Source: Arthrobotrys musiformis (taxonomy: Eukaryota > Ascomycota > Orbiliomycetes > Orbiliales > Orbiliaceae). Taken from it: a DNA stretch of 64,000 nucleotides. Where the stretch lies: assembly GCA_036971715.1 (NCBI GenBank), contig JAVHJL010000003.1:3844001-3908000 (forward strand), given 5' to 3'. Positions 36,240-48,583 of this stretch are shown piece by piece (position 1 is the stretch's first letter; each line of letters starts with the position of its first letter). Below the pieces are notes generated by a model. The model saw nothing but the letters and a program-made list of their open reading frames with translations, had not been told where the DNA came from and did no database searches. Position numbers and translations under genes: made by a program.

Positions 36240-36264
36240 GTCTCGTTCCCGGCCTCACCCAGGG
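36240..36264 (+). repeat. 25-bp dispersed repeat, copy 2
   Basis: Second copy of the sequence at 34927-34951, lying 20 bases before the CFEM gene start. It may be a shared regulatory element or a remnant of a short mobile element. Confidence 0.6.
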
Positions 36265-36283
36265 TGATCCTATACAACGCACT

Positions 36284-37243
36284 ATGTATTTTTTATCAAT
36301 TCCTTCGTGGCTTCTCCACTCGAATCCTGTGCGGGTTCTTTGTGTCTTTTGGATATCGACATCCGCTTTTGCCCAGTTCGATAGTGTTCCAACATGCGCT
36401 GTGAGTATGCCCACAAACGGAGCTGGGAGCTCCTTCCTACTCGCGCTTTTTTGGCCGTGCAAGCTGCGAATATCGGGCAATGCTGGGGCTTAATTAGCGT
36501 ATCTCATGGTGAACAAAAACTAATCGACATGCGCAAGGTTTTAGTTAGACTGTGTTACAAAGTCTTGGGAAAATACGGAGTGCAATACAACAGACTTTGA
36601 GTGCCAGTGTCAAAGTCGTCGACTCGCGCCGCTTGCTGAACTTTGTTTCGACGAAGCCTGGACTTGCTCAGATGAGGGATACCAAGTAGCGGTTGCCGAA
36701 ATCTTACGAGTATGCATCGAAGAAGGAGCTTCCCCACTCTTTCTCGCTTCCGAATTTTCAGCACATGGTATCGTGCCGTCGTTTACAGACCAAGTTCCTG
36801 GAGTACTCGCCAACGAAACTATAGTCCAAGGGCCGGAACGGAGTCTAGATCTATCAACCATCTACGCTAGCACCATTAACCTTGGAGGTCCGAGGACAAG
36901 ATATGATATGGAGACCACAACTGCGGGGACGGTAGTTGAAGCAACGACAATCGTTCAGACACGTCTTATATACACACCTCCTCCCAGTGATACGGCCCCG
37001 GCGGAACCAATATCGGATAAAAGCTCCAAGCTAACCACCGGGCCCGGGGTCGTCACCGGTATAGCAATTGGGTTAGGGGCCCTTTTTATCTTGGTGGCCA
37101 TTTGTTTATATGTCATATACCGGCTGAAGGCCCAAAAGCGGACTATGGCTGCAATGCTAGAAGGCAAAGACCCCGGTGGAGTTGAGCGGATGGGTGGGAT
37201 TGGGCCAGATAATGATGCACCTGGACAGCTCGCCCCAAGATGA
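36284..37243 (+). CDS. CFEM-domain cell-surface protein
   Basis: Exons are 36284-36400 and 36545-37243 (GTGAGT donor, TTTTAG acceptor), giving 271 residues. After a signal peptide (about 1-31, ending Ala-Phe-Ala-Gln) comes a CFEM domain with all eight cysteines. They fall at Pro-Thr-Cys, Asp-Cys-Val, Glu-Cys-Asn, Phe-Glu-Cys, Cys-Gln-Ser, Leu-Cys-Phe, Thr-Cys-Ser and Val-Cys-Ile, and the Thr-Asp-Phe-x-Cys-x-Cys core is intact. A Thr/Ser/Pro stretch, one transmembrane helix (about 205-230) and a short basic cytoplasmic tail follow. CFEM proteins are fungal extracellular proteins; some bind haem, others act in wall structure or signalling. The Asp before the Cys-x-Cys core is compatible with haem-iron binding, but function here is open. 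It is not GPI-anchored by appearance and is not a seven-helix receptor. Confidence 0.85.
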
Positions 37244-38952
37244 GCAAGATGGCGGATGCGTTTGGACCGGTCCAGTAGATTTATCTATGGTTGACGGGTA
37301 TTGGTTATGAATACCTGCATTATTTGGCGTTTAATTTGCGATCAAACTGGGGTACCGGGTGCATCTTTGACCTTTGGAACACCTAGGTGGGGCTGCCCGA
37401 CCTTTCCACGCTTAAGGGAAGCCCCCTGGGAGAAGGGGTCCCAAATGTATGATTTTTGCTAAAAGGTTCTATGGAATTATAATAATGTATATAGGAGGAA
37501 TGGGGAGAGTGGTAGAAGTAGTAGGAATGTTAGGAGTAATGGGCCTAAGGCAATAAGGGTATCAGCCGTGGTTCTGGTATCAACAGCAGTATACGTAGTA
37601 GTATCGGCGCAGTTAGGATTGACTGGCACCGGGCTCACTATAACAAGTATTCATAAAACCTAGCTAGGTAGAGAAGGAACAATGAAAATTAACGTTATGT
37701 TGCTTAAGATCTCAGCTGGGCCTACACGTGTTTGAATTCGAAGAGTATCTCGCATCCGCACCTGATCTACAAGATAAGAGATTGACCCCTACGGCCCACG
37801 GGCGATGCCGAAATATCTTTCGGACCCTTTGCACTTTTTGCTCGAGAAATTTTCCGGCGACTACAAATTGTAGGCCGTAAACTTATAAGGGTTTAACTGC
37901 ATGATAATAATCCAATGGCCTAGAATCTCCGAAAATGTGGCGCTGCCATGGCGTAAGGTAACGAGCTATAAGATCGACATCTCAAATCGTCTAGACTTCG
38001 AGATATCGAGACTGGCTATTCGTTTCACGTGGTAGGACGGACTCACATAAGCTAGCGTTTCGAGCGTACGCTATATGATTGGCTCTCACGTCGTCCGATG
38101 TGCACCGATGTCTTCACCTACAGAGCCATCAGCACGAAGTACTTCAGCAACTCGGAGTGATTCCAGGTCACAAACCTCAGGGTCTGGGCTATTTATAGGA
38201 GCTGTGTTTCTGCTGTTGCATTCTTGAGCTGCATCCAAAGAGGCAACTCCGAACCGGCAAACGCAGTGTAACGAAAACTTGGCACGACCTTGGCACTGCC
38301 GACGGGCTGCGGGTGGCGACATGACATCACGGTGGCAGGAATGAGCTCAGGTGCAGGCTGAGAAATGGAGCCTGCTGACTGGCCCGATCAGCCTGCTCCC
38401 TGCTGCACAACCGTCCAAGCAAGATACGATACGGTACATCTGGGGTCTGACAAGAATCCGAAAGCTTAGCCTGAGAGACCCTTCTTTCTATGAGCGGACC
38501 GATGCCGAAATAGTAGCACAGGAAAGGAAAAAAAAGTCGTCCATGTTTTGTTTCAAAGTTCGCCACATGACAAACCGCCCAGCAGAACCAACTGAGCTCT
38601 TACCTAACGCATACCATCACATACCTCCGCCATGCATTAGAAAGGGATTTTTCTGACAAAAGGATTACGATTTGGTAATATCCTCGGAGAAAAGATTCCC
38701 GGTATAAAGCATCGTGGTTTTTCCCGGGAATTTTATTTTTCTCTCTGGCCTGGTTTTGATGGGAGTCTAGAAGGATCAAGTCTTATCCTCTTCGCGGGGT
38801 AGCTTCGAACCTCGTCGATGTCGGCTGTTGTCGACCGGTTGTTTTAACAGTGCCATTTACCAAGCCATAGTATCCGATATCAAGAGCCGAAGCTTAGGAC
38901 GGTCTTTGTCCCGGTAGAGCATCTCAAGTCCAGTGCCTTCATATCCGTCAAG
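37244..38952. other. Intergenic region, no gene seen
   Basis: About 1.7 kb between the CFEM gene and the SulP gene. Short open frames at 38086-38656 on both strands show no motif. The right end is the likely promoter and leader of the transporter gene. Confidence 0.5.
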
Positions 38953-41299
38953 ATGAGCAGGTCGAGTTCAAAGTCGCGGTCGACTTCGGTTCCGGCCAGT
39001 CCCCAAAACAGGCCAACGTTCCCTCGCGAACCAGACCTTTATACCTCTCTCCTCTCCCGACTCACAGATTCTCACCACCCCGAGCAGCAGGTACGAGACA
39101 ATGGCACATTTGTTGCTGCGTCCTCTGCTGCTGCCCCGGCTCTCTCCCGGGCCATCTCCTCGTTTGGCGCGATCCCTACGGCTCGGTTAGACGATGATGG
39201 ATCATCGGTTGCAAGCGACGATATGGGCTCTGGCAGTGGTCGGAAACGACAGCAGAAGTTCACAACTTCAGAGCTAGCACGGCAGAGTGGTGTCAGGCAT
39301 CCACGGCTGATGTATATGAGCTATTATATCCCAGCTATCAAGTGGATTCCACACTACGACCTGAAATATCTGGCAGGAGATGTTATCGCAGGCAGTACGT
39401 ACCATATTTTCCCTACTCTAGTACACAATGGAGGGTTCTGATACTAACACCGAATAGTAACTATGGCATCGATATATATCCCCATGGCTCTGTCGCTAGC
39501 TTCCAATCTAGCTCATGTTCCACCCGTGCAGGGTTTATATTCGTTTGCGATAGTCCCTGTCGTATACGCCCTTCTCGGTTCTTGTCCCCAGATGGTTACG
39601 GGCCCGGAGGCAGCTGGTTCTCTTCTCGTCGGAGAAGCCGTTCGCCAAGCGATCAACTCTGGCAAACAGCCAGACAACGATGCTACCAAAAATGCGATAA
39701 TCGCCGGTATCGTCACTTCAATTACAGGGATTATAGCACTCATGGCTGGTGTCGTACGTCTAGGATTTCTAGATAGCGTGCTGAGTCGGGCTCTTCTTCG
39801 AGGTTTCATTTCCGCCGTTGGATTCGTCATCACGGTCGACCAATTGATCTCTGAACTTGGCCTTCTTACTCTTGCGAAACAGCAGGGAGTAACACATGCT
39901 TCATCTCTCACAAAATTGGACTTTTTATTCCGGAATACGTCAAATATCCACGCACCCACCGCCATTCTCAGTCTGGTAGCTCTGACTATTATCATGACGG
40001 TCAAGAAATTCCGTGTGAAGGTCCAGAAGAGGCATAATTGGGTCGTATTCATTCCTGATAGGTTCTTGGTTGTGACCATTGCGACCGTGCTTGCCGCAAA
40101 ACTGAACTGGAGTGCGAAAGGTATCGAGGTTTTGGGAGATGTTTCATCTGGAAGCCTCCAATTGAGGTTTCCATTGAGTGAAGAGAATCTGCCGAAGATT
40201 CGGGAGGCATTGCCTACTGCTTTCTTAATCAGTGTTCTTGGGTTCTTTGAGAGTGTGGTCGCTGCGAAGAGTTTGGGTAGCCCTGTCGATGCGAATATCA
40301 GCTCGAATCGAGAGTTGGTGGCGCTGGGTGTTGGTAATATACTGGCTGGATTCTGTTGTGGGCTTCCAGCTTTTGGCGGGTACGGGAGGAGTAAGCTGAA
40401 CAAGTCGACTGGTGGCAGGACTGGAATGAGTAGTGTCGTCCTTTCTTCTATCACTATCATCTCTATTTGGTTTGTGCTGCCGTACTTTAAATACATTCCG
40501 GTAAGCTATACCTTTTCGCTCTATAAGCTCGTTGGGGTTATTAACAAAATATATTTGACAGAGATGCGTCTTATCCTCTATGATTACCTCCGTTGCCTTC
40601 TCGCTTCTCGAAGAAGCACCAGAGGACATCCGCTTCTTCACCAAAATCCGCTCAGTCAATGACTTGATGATGATGTTCATCGTCTTCACCCTCACTATCG
40701 TCTACTCCCTCGAACTCGGAATCGCAGTCGGCGTCGGCCTCTCCGTCGTCCAGATCCTCCAACATGCCACCCGCGCACGAATTGTGATTCTGGGACGGGT
40801 ACCAGAAACCACCCCAGCAGTATTCAAAAGCGCAGAAGAATTCCCAGAGGAGATCGTACAAATCGAGGGTTGTCTAATCGTCAAAATTCCGGAACCGCTT
40901 ACCTTCGCCAATGCCGGAGATCTTCAGAACCGACTGAAGAGACTGGAGATTTATGGAAGTACTATTGCTCACCCTTCGCTACCGCGGTTGAGGAGCGATG
41001 AACATAATAGGAATGTTGTGTTTGATGTACACGGAATGACCAGCATCGACGGCAGCGGCGCACAGGTTTTGAAAGAAATTGTGGAAGCATATCTAGAAAG
41101 GGATGTAAGAGTTTTCTTCGCCAGAGGGCCAAGTAAGAGCGGACCAGTTTGGGAGAGGATGGTTAGGAGCGGTATTGTAAGACTTGTCGGCGGGGAGAAG
41201 GGATTTTATGAACATGTTTCCGATGCTCTGAGAGCTATGGAAGGTGAAGCGGAGAATGGGGCAAACGGGAATGGAGTGGATAGACCTGTTAGTGTATGA
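38953..41299 (+). CDS. SulP family anion (sulphate-type) transporter with STAS domain
   Basis: Exons are 38953-39394, 39458-40500 and 40562-41299, giving 740 residues. A Ser-rich hydrophilic head of about 125 residues precedes the SulP membrane core. The core begins near Tyr-Tyr-Ile-Pro-Ala-Ile-Lys-Trp-Ile-Pro and contains Gly-Pro-Glu-Ala and the strongly conserved Phe-Gly-Gly-Tyr-Gly-Arg-Ser-Lys-Leu-Asn. A C-terminal STAS domain carries the Asp-x-x-Gly-Met-Thr-Ser-Ile-Asp-Gly-Ser-Gly motif near residue 645. SulP proteins move sulphate, molybdate or other anions. This one looks closer to the YPR003C-type group than to the classical sulphate permeases Sul1/Sul2. Its substrate and membrane are therefore open. 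Confidence 0.9.
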
Positions 41300-42457
41300 T
41301 TATAAGAACGAGCGATTGCATGGAATTACGATGATCGGGTAGACGGGGTATACGTTTGGTCTTTTGGTGGACGAATTAGAATATGGTTTCTTTTTGCCGG
41401 CTTAGATTGCACTATTTTCCTTTTGCTAGTTCGGAGGAGTTTACGTCTATAACAAGTAATGTTTTTAGTGTACTTGTATACTACGCTTTTTACCGTTGGA
41501 GGTTACATGGGCGTCGACAGATCTGGTTGATGGATACTTTATGGCATATTATAGTGCATTTGAAAAAGTAAATCGTTATTGATACTCTCTCTGTAGTAGC
41601 TTTTGTATTAGTATCTAGGTAAGTATGTTGATGTGATATTCGGAAACATGCATGTACATGTACTGGCAACATTATGGAAACCAGATATTGACCATTAATC
41701 TGCATTATTTAAATTATTCCTTAACAGTGGCTGCAACAAAATATAAATATACTACTTTCTACCCCCATTCCAGGTGAAGATTAGCAGTGGGTTGCCCCAG
41801 TATGTAAATTTAAATACTAAATTCCTAAATCGGGGCCACTCTGGTTTACGAGACAACTCTACACCCGTGGGGCTTTATCTCGCAAATAAATACTGTGATT
41901 AGGGGCTCCCGCAAACAGATGGATCTACGAGCCAGCGCAAACGATATAAACGGACTTATGGCCTTTTATAAATCCATATGCGCCAACTGCTACCCTTGTT
42001 TATAAATTTAGTGCAAATGCAAACTATAATGACTTGAAGCTAGCCTATCTAAACCTGCTATATGCCCCATATCAGTTGAAAGTGGTACTAACAGACGCCT
42101 CCTGGCACATTTCATGGGATACTAGACAACCTCAAGCGCATATCAATGTGGGTAGCGCCTGATAAACTGAGGTTGATTGCCCTATATGAACTCATTTACG
42201 GCCAACCCGCCGCAATGACCATCACTGTCTGTCATGCGCACGTCTGTCGCTCAAATACTAATAATGAAGACGCCCAGACCGGGTGCGCGCACGTGTGCTG
42301 GAAAGCCCACGAACCAAACTGATTGCATTGAATACCTCGAAAACCGTGCTCTTATCCATTGTCTACCTCCTCTTCCTACTCATCACCATCATCGTTATCA
42401 CCATCTTCGCCCTCATCACGCACAGTCTATCCAAGGATAGCTGCATCCTTATCAATC
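41300..42457. other. Intergenic region, no gene seen
   Basis: About 1.2 kb, AT-rich, between the transporter and the first F-box gene. An in-frame Ser/Pro-rich extension of the F-box gene starts at an ATG at 42359; I treat it as leader. Confidence 0.45.
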
Positions 42458-43858
42458 ATGCCTATTGACAAAATCCCCTTGGAGGTCCAGCTCGAGATCG
42501 CGAGCAACCTCGATGACACAGCTGATTTCATCGCTTTGGGTCAGACTTGTCGTGAGCTCCGCTCGATCAGGCTTTATAAATCCGTTCGAAACCGGTTTTT
42601 CGAGAACGAGACTAGAAAGAAGTTGACTCCAGAGCTTACTGGGCTTTGGAACTCGTTGAGATACAAATCTCATCTTTTCTCAAAGAGAGAGGTATGTATC
42701 ATCTTTCCAAGTGTTTTGCTTCCATATTATTTCCTTGTCTCGTCCCCAGACATGGGAGATTATTTCCATCAGCTTGATTTTTCGATCATTCTGGCCGCCT
42801 GAATTACAAGGAATATATTGAACCCATACACCCTTGGACATAGAACCCCAACACGGATGCAGCGAAGAAGGCTTTCAAGCCCCAAACAAAGGAGGAAATG
42901 CTAGGCAGCATCTCTGAGATCGCAAAAGTCAGAAGCATCATTCGATGGTTCACACTCAAATTCATTAAGCATGAGTGGCGTCACCGTAAGGAAGAACCTT
43001 CACCAACTGCGACTGAGATAGAGAGGATCGATAATGCGTTCTGCGCATTGTGGTTTTGGATGGAGACTCCTTTCGAGGTAATGAGGATCGATCCATACAA
43101 CTTCGAAACTGCAACTTCAATCTTTAGCGAACCCGTCCATTTGAAATGCAGTACATCAGACGCAGGCGTTCGCCTCGGTGTCTACAACTTCCTTCGAGGA
43201 AGGATCGCTCGTATCAAAGAGTTCAGGTTGAGTTTCCACACGAAAGAAGACCTGAACAGCATTGCGACTATTTCTCCTTGCACCACTCGCTGTAAGTGTC
43301 TACCTTTAAAATATCACAATTATAATTAGCGCAGGCCAAAATTTCATCGAACTGATCACTGAGAATACGCCAGACTTCAAAATCGGCGTCCCAAACACGG
43401 CAATGATTACCCTGGGCCTCCAGGGATTGAAAAAGTTACTCACCGGTAAACGTGAAAGCGACCTCCTCCGATTGATCCCGTGTGTTATGCACCCAATTCA
43501 TAGACGTGGCTACCCACATGATGAACACCAATTGTTGCACTGCTTTACTTCCCTCATCGGCCACTATAAAGAAAATTCGACGGAAGAATTGAGCCAGCGA
43601 GCATTTTGGACCGACCCGAGCTCGATCTGCATCAACGGAGAAGCCTCGTGGGTTCAACCGGGTATCGACATGAACGCCATGTTCTGGGACGACGAAAGGG
43701 CTAAGAGATGGGGTTATCATCCTGCGAAAGAACATTTGACGAAAGAAGAGATCCAAAAACGAGAAGATCTGGCCCTCTTGAAGGAGGGCCAAAACGAGGT
43801 CAAAACACAAACGTGCACGGATTGTGAGCCTGAGTGGGAGTGTTGTTATCAACTCTGA
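42458..43858 (+). CDS. F-box domain protein, paralog 1
   Basis: Exons are 42458-42691, 42844-43291 and 43335-43858, giving 401 residues. An F-box-like motif starts at once: Ile-Pro-Leu-Glu-Val-Gln-Leu-Glu-Ile-Ala-Ser-Asn-Leu, with Cys-Arg-Glu-Leu-Arg near residue 28. F-box proteins recruit substrates to SCF ubiquitin ligases through Skp1. The rest has no known repeat. It shares with the next gene an Ile-Arg-Trp-Phe segment near residue 105, a Phe-Cys-x-Leu-Trp-x-Trp-Met-Glu segment near residue 140, a Trp-x-Gln-Pro/Thr segment, and a C-terminal Thr-Cys-x-Asp-Cys. An in-frame ATG at 42359 would add 33 Ser-rich residues; I prefer the start directly before the F-box. Intron 1 is the least certain. 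Confidence 0.72.
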
Positions 43859-44437
43859 TATTCTCGACTTTGTGTCGATCGTCGATACTGACTCTAGTTG
43901 ATTCGATCGTGAGCCAATTTCTTCCGCCCTTTTTTTTTTTTTTTTTTTAGGAGGCGTCGATACCCGCGAAGTGAAGTTCGTATAAGGACATCGATTTCCC
44001 ACTTGCTTTTAGCGCAGACATCGAATCACTTTTTCCTACTCTTTATTAACTCTTCAAACATACGATAGAAGACGCGGTTTTCCTTCGATAATTAATAGTT
44101 CTCGCTGGTGTACATAACCACAGGGACCACTTAACTACCACTGGTCTTCTCTCTTACTGGCTCCAAAAATTTAAATTTTCTCCATTAAAATCAGTTCATC
44201 CTCGAATTGGGAATTTAAGCTTGAAGCTAGAGATCGATACACCGTGCGCCAAATACAACTGCTGAGCGGAAATACTCTATAGATCAAGATTCAAGATTAT
44301 AACAATAGATACCCATACAGGTACGTTTGGACTGAAATGGGCATCTAATAAGCCACCTTCAATAGTGCCAGGCCAGCTAATGGCGTGTATAACGAGAACT
44401 AAAGATACACTTTCATAAAACCACCATCAGTCTCAAA
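43859..44437. other. Spacer between the F-box paralogs
   Basis: About 0.6 kb. It includes a run of 19 T at 43930-43948, likely in the 3' region of the first gene. No gene seen. Confidence 0.55.
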
Positions 44438-45859
44438 ATGAATACTATGTGTCCTTGGGAGAGTGAGAGGGGCACAATGAAGCCAACAACGAGGCTCCCG
44501 GGCGATATCGTGATCGAAATCATGCTTCACCTGGATTCGCTAGAGGATCTGAAGAACGTGATTTTATGCAACCGCGAAATGTACGCGATCACAAAAATGA
44601 GCTACTGGGACGTTATTTTTAGTACTGTGCTGCTAAACGAGTGGGAACCTAACATGCATCTCGGCTGTACGTATGGACATCAATTGAGGGCATTGCATGA
44701 ACTCCGACAAGGGCAAATGCCATTAGAGAAGCTGTTTGACGAAGTAAGTATAATTAACTTCTCATAACATCTAGTCTCTGATGTTCGAAGAGTTTCGTTC
44801 TGATGTTGATATTATCAGATGAGTATCGAGGACGAAAGCCAGGACAAGAAAATCGAGCTCTTAAAGCTCCACCGCACGATCCGCTGGTTCAGCTACAGGT
44901 GTGTAAAAGACCGTCTCGTCTCGAAGAACCTGCCCGGGTCTCTCGAGCCAACTCGAACCGAAATTTCAGCGATGGGCAGCGCTTTCTGTATCCTGTGGAT
45001 CTGGATGGAACTCGCTTCTAGAAGTCTAGAAAATATAGAGTGGGTAGGAACTTTGACAGGGCCTATGTCAGGACTTCTTTACTCGAGGAAGACGAAGTTG
45101 AATATTAGCTTGGCAGTCGTATTGCATGCGTATTCGTCTCTCCAATCGGAGCTTAGTCAGCTCACTAAGAAGTATGTCAGCTTAGCGGCAAAAGCACGAC
45201 TTATGGCAGCTATCGGGAGGGAACATTGTGTCCACCGGGGTATGTTTATCCCCTCTCCGTTTAGTCCTAACAGAGTCCTCGAGTTTCGGCCAATTAACAA
45301 ATACTCTATAACCGTAGTCGTAAGCTACGCTCTCCCGAACCTAATAATGATAAAAAGCGGACTGAGTAACCTACGCAACCTCCTCGAAAACCCATGCAAC
45401 AGAGCCAAAATCGACTCCTACTGTCCACCAGTCCTCCAGACCAGAAACCCACCGCATTATAGAAAGCTGACACTCCTACTGGTAAACTTCATCGACCAAC
45501 ACTGCAAACGGGTTGACGAACCTTCGGCCGAATTATGCGGGCGCCCGCTATGGAGTAAGCGTGATGGGATATGTAATACCATCAGAGGACCTTGGTGTCA
45601 AACTTTTGTTGATTACAAGGATATAGTCCTGGATGATACCAGGCTTCGTGCGTGGGGGTACAAGACGCCCAAGGTCTGTTTTTACGATCTATGGAGGGTC
45701 GATGTGCCGCCGGGTGGTAGGAATCAGGCTGCGACCGCTTTGGGGTTGAAGTATGGGACGTGTATGGACTGCAAGATGCAGATGGCTGAGGGTCTTGCGG
45801 CGGTAATGCTATCTAGGTATCGATACCCTTTAAATTTGCTCCATTTGAGGTCAAGATAG
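44438..45859 (+). CDS. F-box domain protein, paralog 2
   Basis: Exons are 44438-44743 and 44819-45859, giving 448 residues. An F-box-like motif lies at about 18-50 (Leu-Pro-Gly-Asp-Ile-Val-Ile-Glu-Ile-Met-Leu-His-Leu-Asp, then Cys-Asn-Arg-Glu-Met). It matches the upstream gene in the Thr-Ile-Arg-Trp-Phe segment, in Phe-Cys-Ile-Leu-Trp-Ile-Trp-Met-Glu, in a Gly-Pro-Trp-Cys-Gln-Thr segment, and in the near-terminal Thr-Cys-Met-Asp-Cys. Similarity is moderate, so the duplication is old or fast-evolving. The role is probably substrate recruitment to an SCF ligase, inferred from the F-box. A second in-frame ATG lies four codons after the chosen start. The intron (GTAAGT ... ATCAG) is strong. Confidence 0.75.
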
Positions 45860-47118
45860 GTTTGTGATCATTTTATCTATATGTTCATTTCATTGTTTAT
45901 ATTTACATTCCTCAATTCTTTCATTTTTTCCCTGATCGTCGATTTTCTTGGATATTGTAGTATACAATTCTCCTCGAAACCTGTTAATTCTCTTCCCTGT
46001 ATACTTAATAAAATTCAGAATGAAATTGAAATGCAGTCGAATATGATAATTGCCAACGACGGTAATATTCGAATATTCTTGCATTAAGACCGCTATCTAT
46101 TTTTATCTAGCTCGCTAGGCTTCGAGCTTTTGGGATTGAGGCTCCTATATTTTTTCAAATTTGTGGCCTCGAATCCAGGCGTTGACAGGGGCAAAGTACC
46201 TTTTCCATAGTTCAGGTTTTACCATTGCATGTTCGGCATGCTCCGAGATATCTCATTCCACTTACCTAGTCCAAGGTACTACCGAGAAATAACTTATGCA
46301 AGAACGCTCGTAGACGTCCAAAACCCCAAGCCCAAGTGCCGAAGATCATGCAGCAATCCATATCGCTTAAAGCTAACCAGCTTTCTCCACAAATCAATGC
46401 AATTACGCAAAAAGCAACAATCTCTCGGATTCTCGCCTAAAAGTTGTAGGCAGAACAGATCCACTTTTATGCATCGCTTCACCGGGGAGAGCGAAAAAAA
46501 AGTCAAAAGGGCATTGGTATTCTTATCGTGGGTTTGGGTCGGGACCCATTTGTGGTATTTGGTCGTGTGCGTGTGCATGTACTGGGGTATAGGCATAACG
46601 TAAAGTGACCGCTGGCTACCTAATGCACCTGAACCCCGACCCGCTTAGGATGATATGCAGACCTTTTAAGCTTTACAACCGAGCTACAGCTGGATTATAT
46701 GGGATTAGACCAGGGGTTTGAGACAATCTCGTATTCGATAACTGGTGGTAAAATACCTATTTTTTTGTTGCGTCGGAGATTGTTACTAAAGGGAGACTAA
46801 ATTGGCGAAGCTTGAAGCGAGTGACCTTACGATGTATTGAATACATGCATATGCGACCCTAGCCTCGATCCCACGCGACCCCGGGCGAAGGGATATAGGC
46901 TACCAAAACTACTTCACGAGGCACCGATAACTCTATTATCACGAATTGTGGATTTCTCCTCAATCTAATCAATTGTTCATGTTGACGAAAAAAAAAAAGA
47001 ATCTATTGAAAACGCTAGCGCTAGCTAAAACGACTGCTTATCTATCAAACACGCGGCCTTCTATCCACTTTTTCAAGATATTTGACAGTGAGTGGGGACT
47101 ATCGTGAGTATCGGCCGT
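45860..47118. other. Intergenic region between convergent genes
   Basis: About 1.3 kb between the second F-box gene and the Old Yellow Enzyme gene. Open frames at 46229-46603 and its antisense look like shadows of each other; no motif supports either. Confidence 0.5.
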
Positions 47119-48583
47119 TTATAGGGTACTATGGTACCTAACACCACCTCCGATCTTCTGTCCGTAACCCCACCCGATCTGGTTGGCCGCCCTGACTTCC
47201 ACGCCAAGTTCTTCAGCCCACGACCAAACCAGTGCTGGGTTCTTCAGGAACGGTCTCCCGACAAAGATGACATCTGCGTCGCCATCTTCCAAGATCTGGT
47301 TGGCTAACTTACCGGTGTTGATCAACCCGACGGTACTAGTTGCCACATCCAATCCCTCGGCCTTAAGACCCTGCTTGATAGCCTTGGAGAAAACACGCTG
47401 ATAACCCGGGCCGGATTTAATCTGTTGCTTGGGCGAGTTAGCGGCCGAGGAGACGTCAAAGAAGTCAACGTTCCCGTCCTTGGCTAGGACTTGCGCGAGT
47501 TTAACCGCATCTTCAGTCTTCCACGATTCGATTGAGGTATCGAATTCAAGCCAGTCTGATCCGGTGAATCTTACAAAGATCAGTGTCTCTGGCTTGGAAT
47601 TTGCTTTGGTGACCTCAATGATCTCACGAAGGAGACGGATGCGGTTTTCGAAGCTGCCGCCGTATTTGTCGGTTCTGAAGTTCGAGGCCGGAGAGTAGAA
47701 GGAGTGGAGGAGGTAGCCGTGTGCGGCGTGGACTTCGACTACATCGATTCCTGCTGCCACCGCGCGGCGGGTGGCTGCTCCCCAGGCTTCTTTGATTTCT
47801 TCGATTTCAGGAATGGTTAGTGCGTGTGGAATTGGGTTTCCGACGTCGAAGGGAACTGCAGAGGCGCCGTTGACCTTATTTGGCCAGCCACCGGTCTTTG
47901 GAGTTTCACATTAGCTCATTGTCTTTACGGTGATAGTTTTAGAAAGAAGGAGTAAATTACCTTTTCGGTAGCGATAGCCTTCCTGCTCAACCACGGAGCA
48001 ACAGTACTGGCCTTCCGTCCCGCATGCGCCAACTGAATACCAATCTTCTGATTCTGCGAATGCGCAAAATCTACGACCTTCTTCAAAGGCTCAATTTGAC
48101 TATCCTGCCATAGCCCAGAATCATGCGGCGAAATTCTACCCTCTGGAACAACAGCCGTAGCTTCGATAACCGTCAACGCCGGTCCTCGAGAAAGGATACC
48201 CCCGAGATGGGCGATATGCCAATCGTTTAGATGTCCATCCTGCGCAGAGTACTGGCACATCGGCGAAACCCAGATACGGTTCTGGAAGGTCGTTCCGCGG
48301 ATTGTAATCGGTTGGAAGAGTTTGGGGATAGTTTGGCCATTGGTAATTGCGGTACCGGCGGCCGGGATCTGAGCTGGGGAGAAGTATGGAATCTTTTTTT
48401 CAAAGGATTTTTCGATATCTCGTTAGCCCCAGGCTACAGGATATAGATATAGGGGGGGTTGTAACAATATGAACCCATGTCAATACTAAGGGGAATACAT
48501 ACTCCTTCCGCAGGAACGTTATAGATATCAGGCCATTCCGGATTGGCAGAGCTAGAGCCTTCGGTTGTAGCCTGGATAGTCAT
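47119..48583 (-). CDS. NADH:flavin oxidoreductase, Old Yellow Enzyme family (YqjM type)
   Basis: Exons are 48583-48503, 48392-47961 and 47895-47119, giving 429 residues. It is an FMN-binding TIM barrel. Motifs in order are Arg-Ile-Trp-Val-Ser-Pro-Met-Cys-Gln-Tyr-Ser with the cysteine that marks the YqjM (class III) group, and Gln-Leu-Ala-His-Ala-Gly-Arg-Lys-Ala. Next comes Val-Glu-Val-His-Ala-Ala-His-Gly-Tyr-Leu with the His pair that binds the substrate carbonyl. Asp-Lys-Tyr-Gly-Gly-Ser-x-Glu-Asn-Arg and a Phe-Val-Gly-Arg-Pro FMN-phosphate motif follow. Such enzymes reduce activated C=C bonds with NAD(P)H; the physiological substrate is usually unknown. There is no targeting signal, so it is probably cytosolic. 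No biosynthetic cluster is evident around it. Confidence 0.92.

Larger units (their letters stand above)
32995..36283. other. Gene-poor region of 3.3 kb
   Basis: No recognisable gene. It holds the GH6 promoter at its left end and that of the CFEM gene at its right end. In between are many TATATA runs, short palindromes and a 25-bp sequence shared between 34927 and 36240. Open frames are short and show no motifs. Confidence 0.5.

Noticed and set aside
39513..40496. 327-codon open frame on the minus strand
   Set aside because: Antisense shadow of the SulP transporter exon; the plus strand carries clear SulP motifs.
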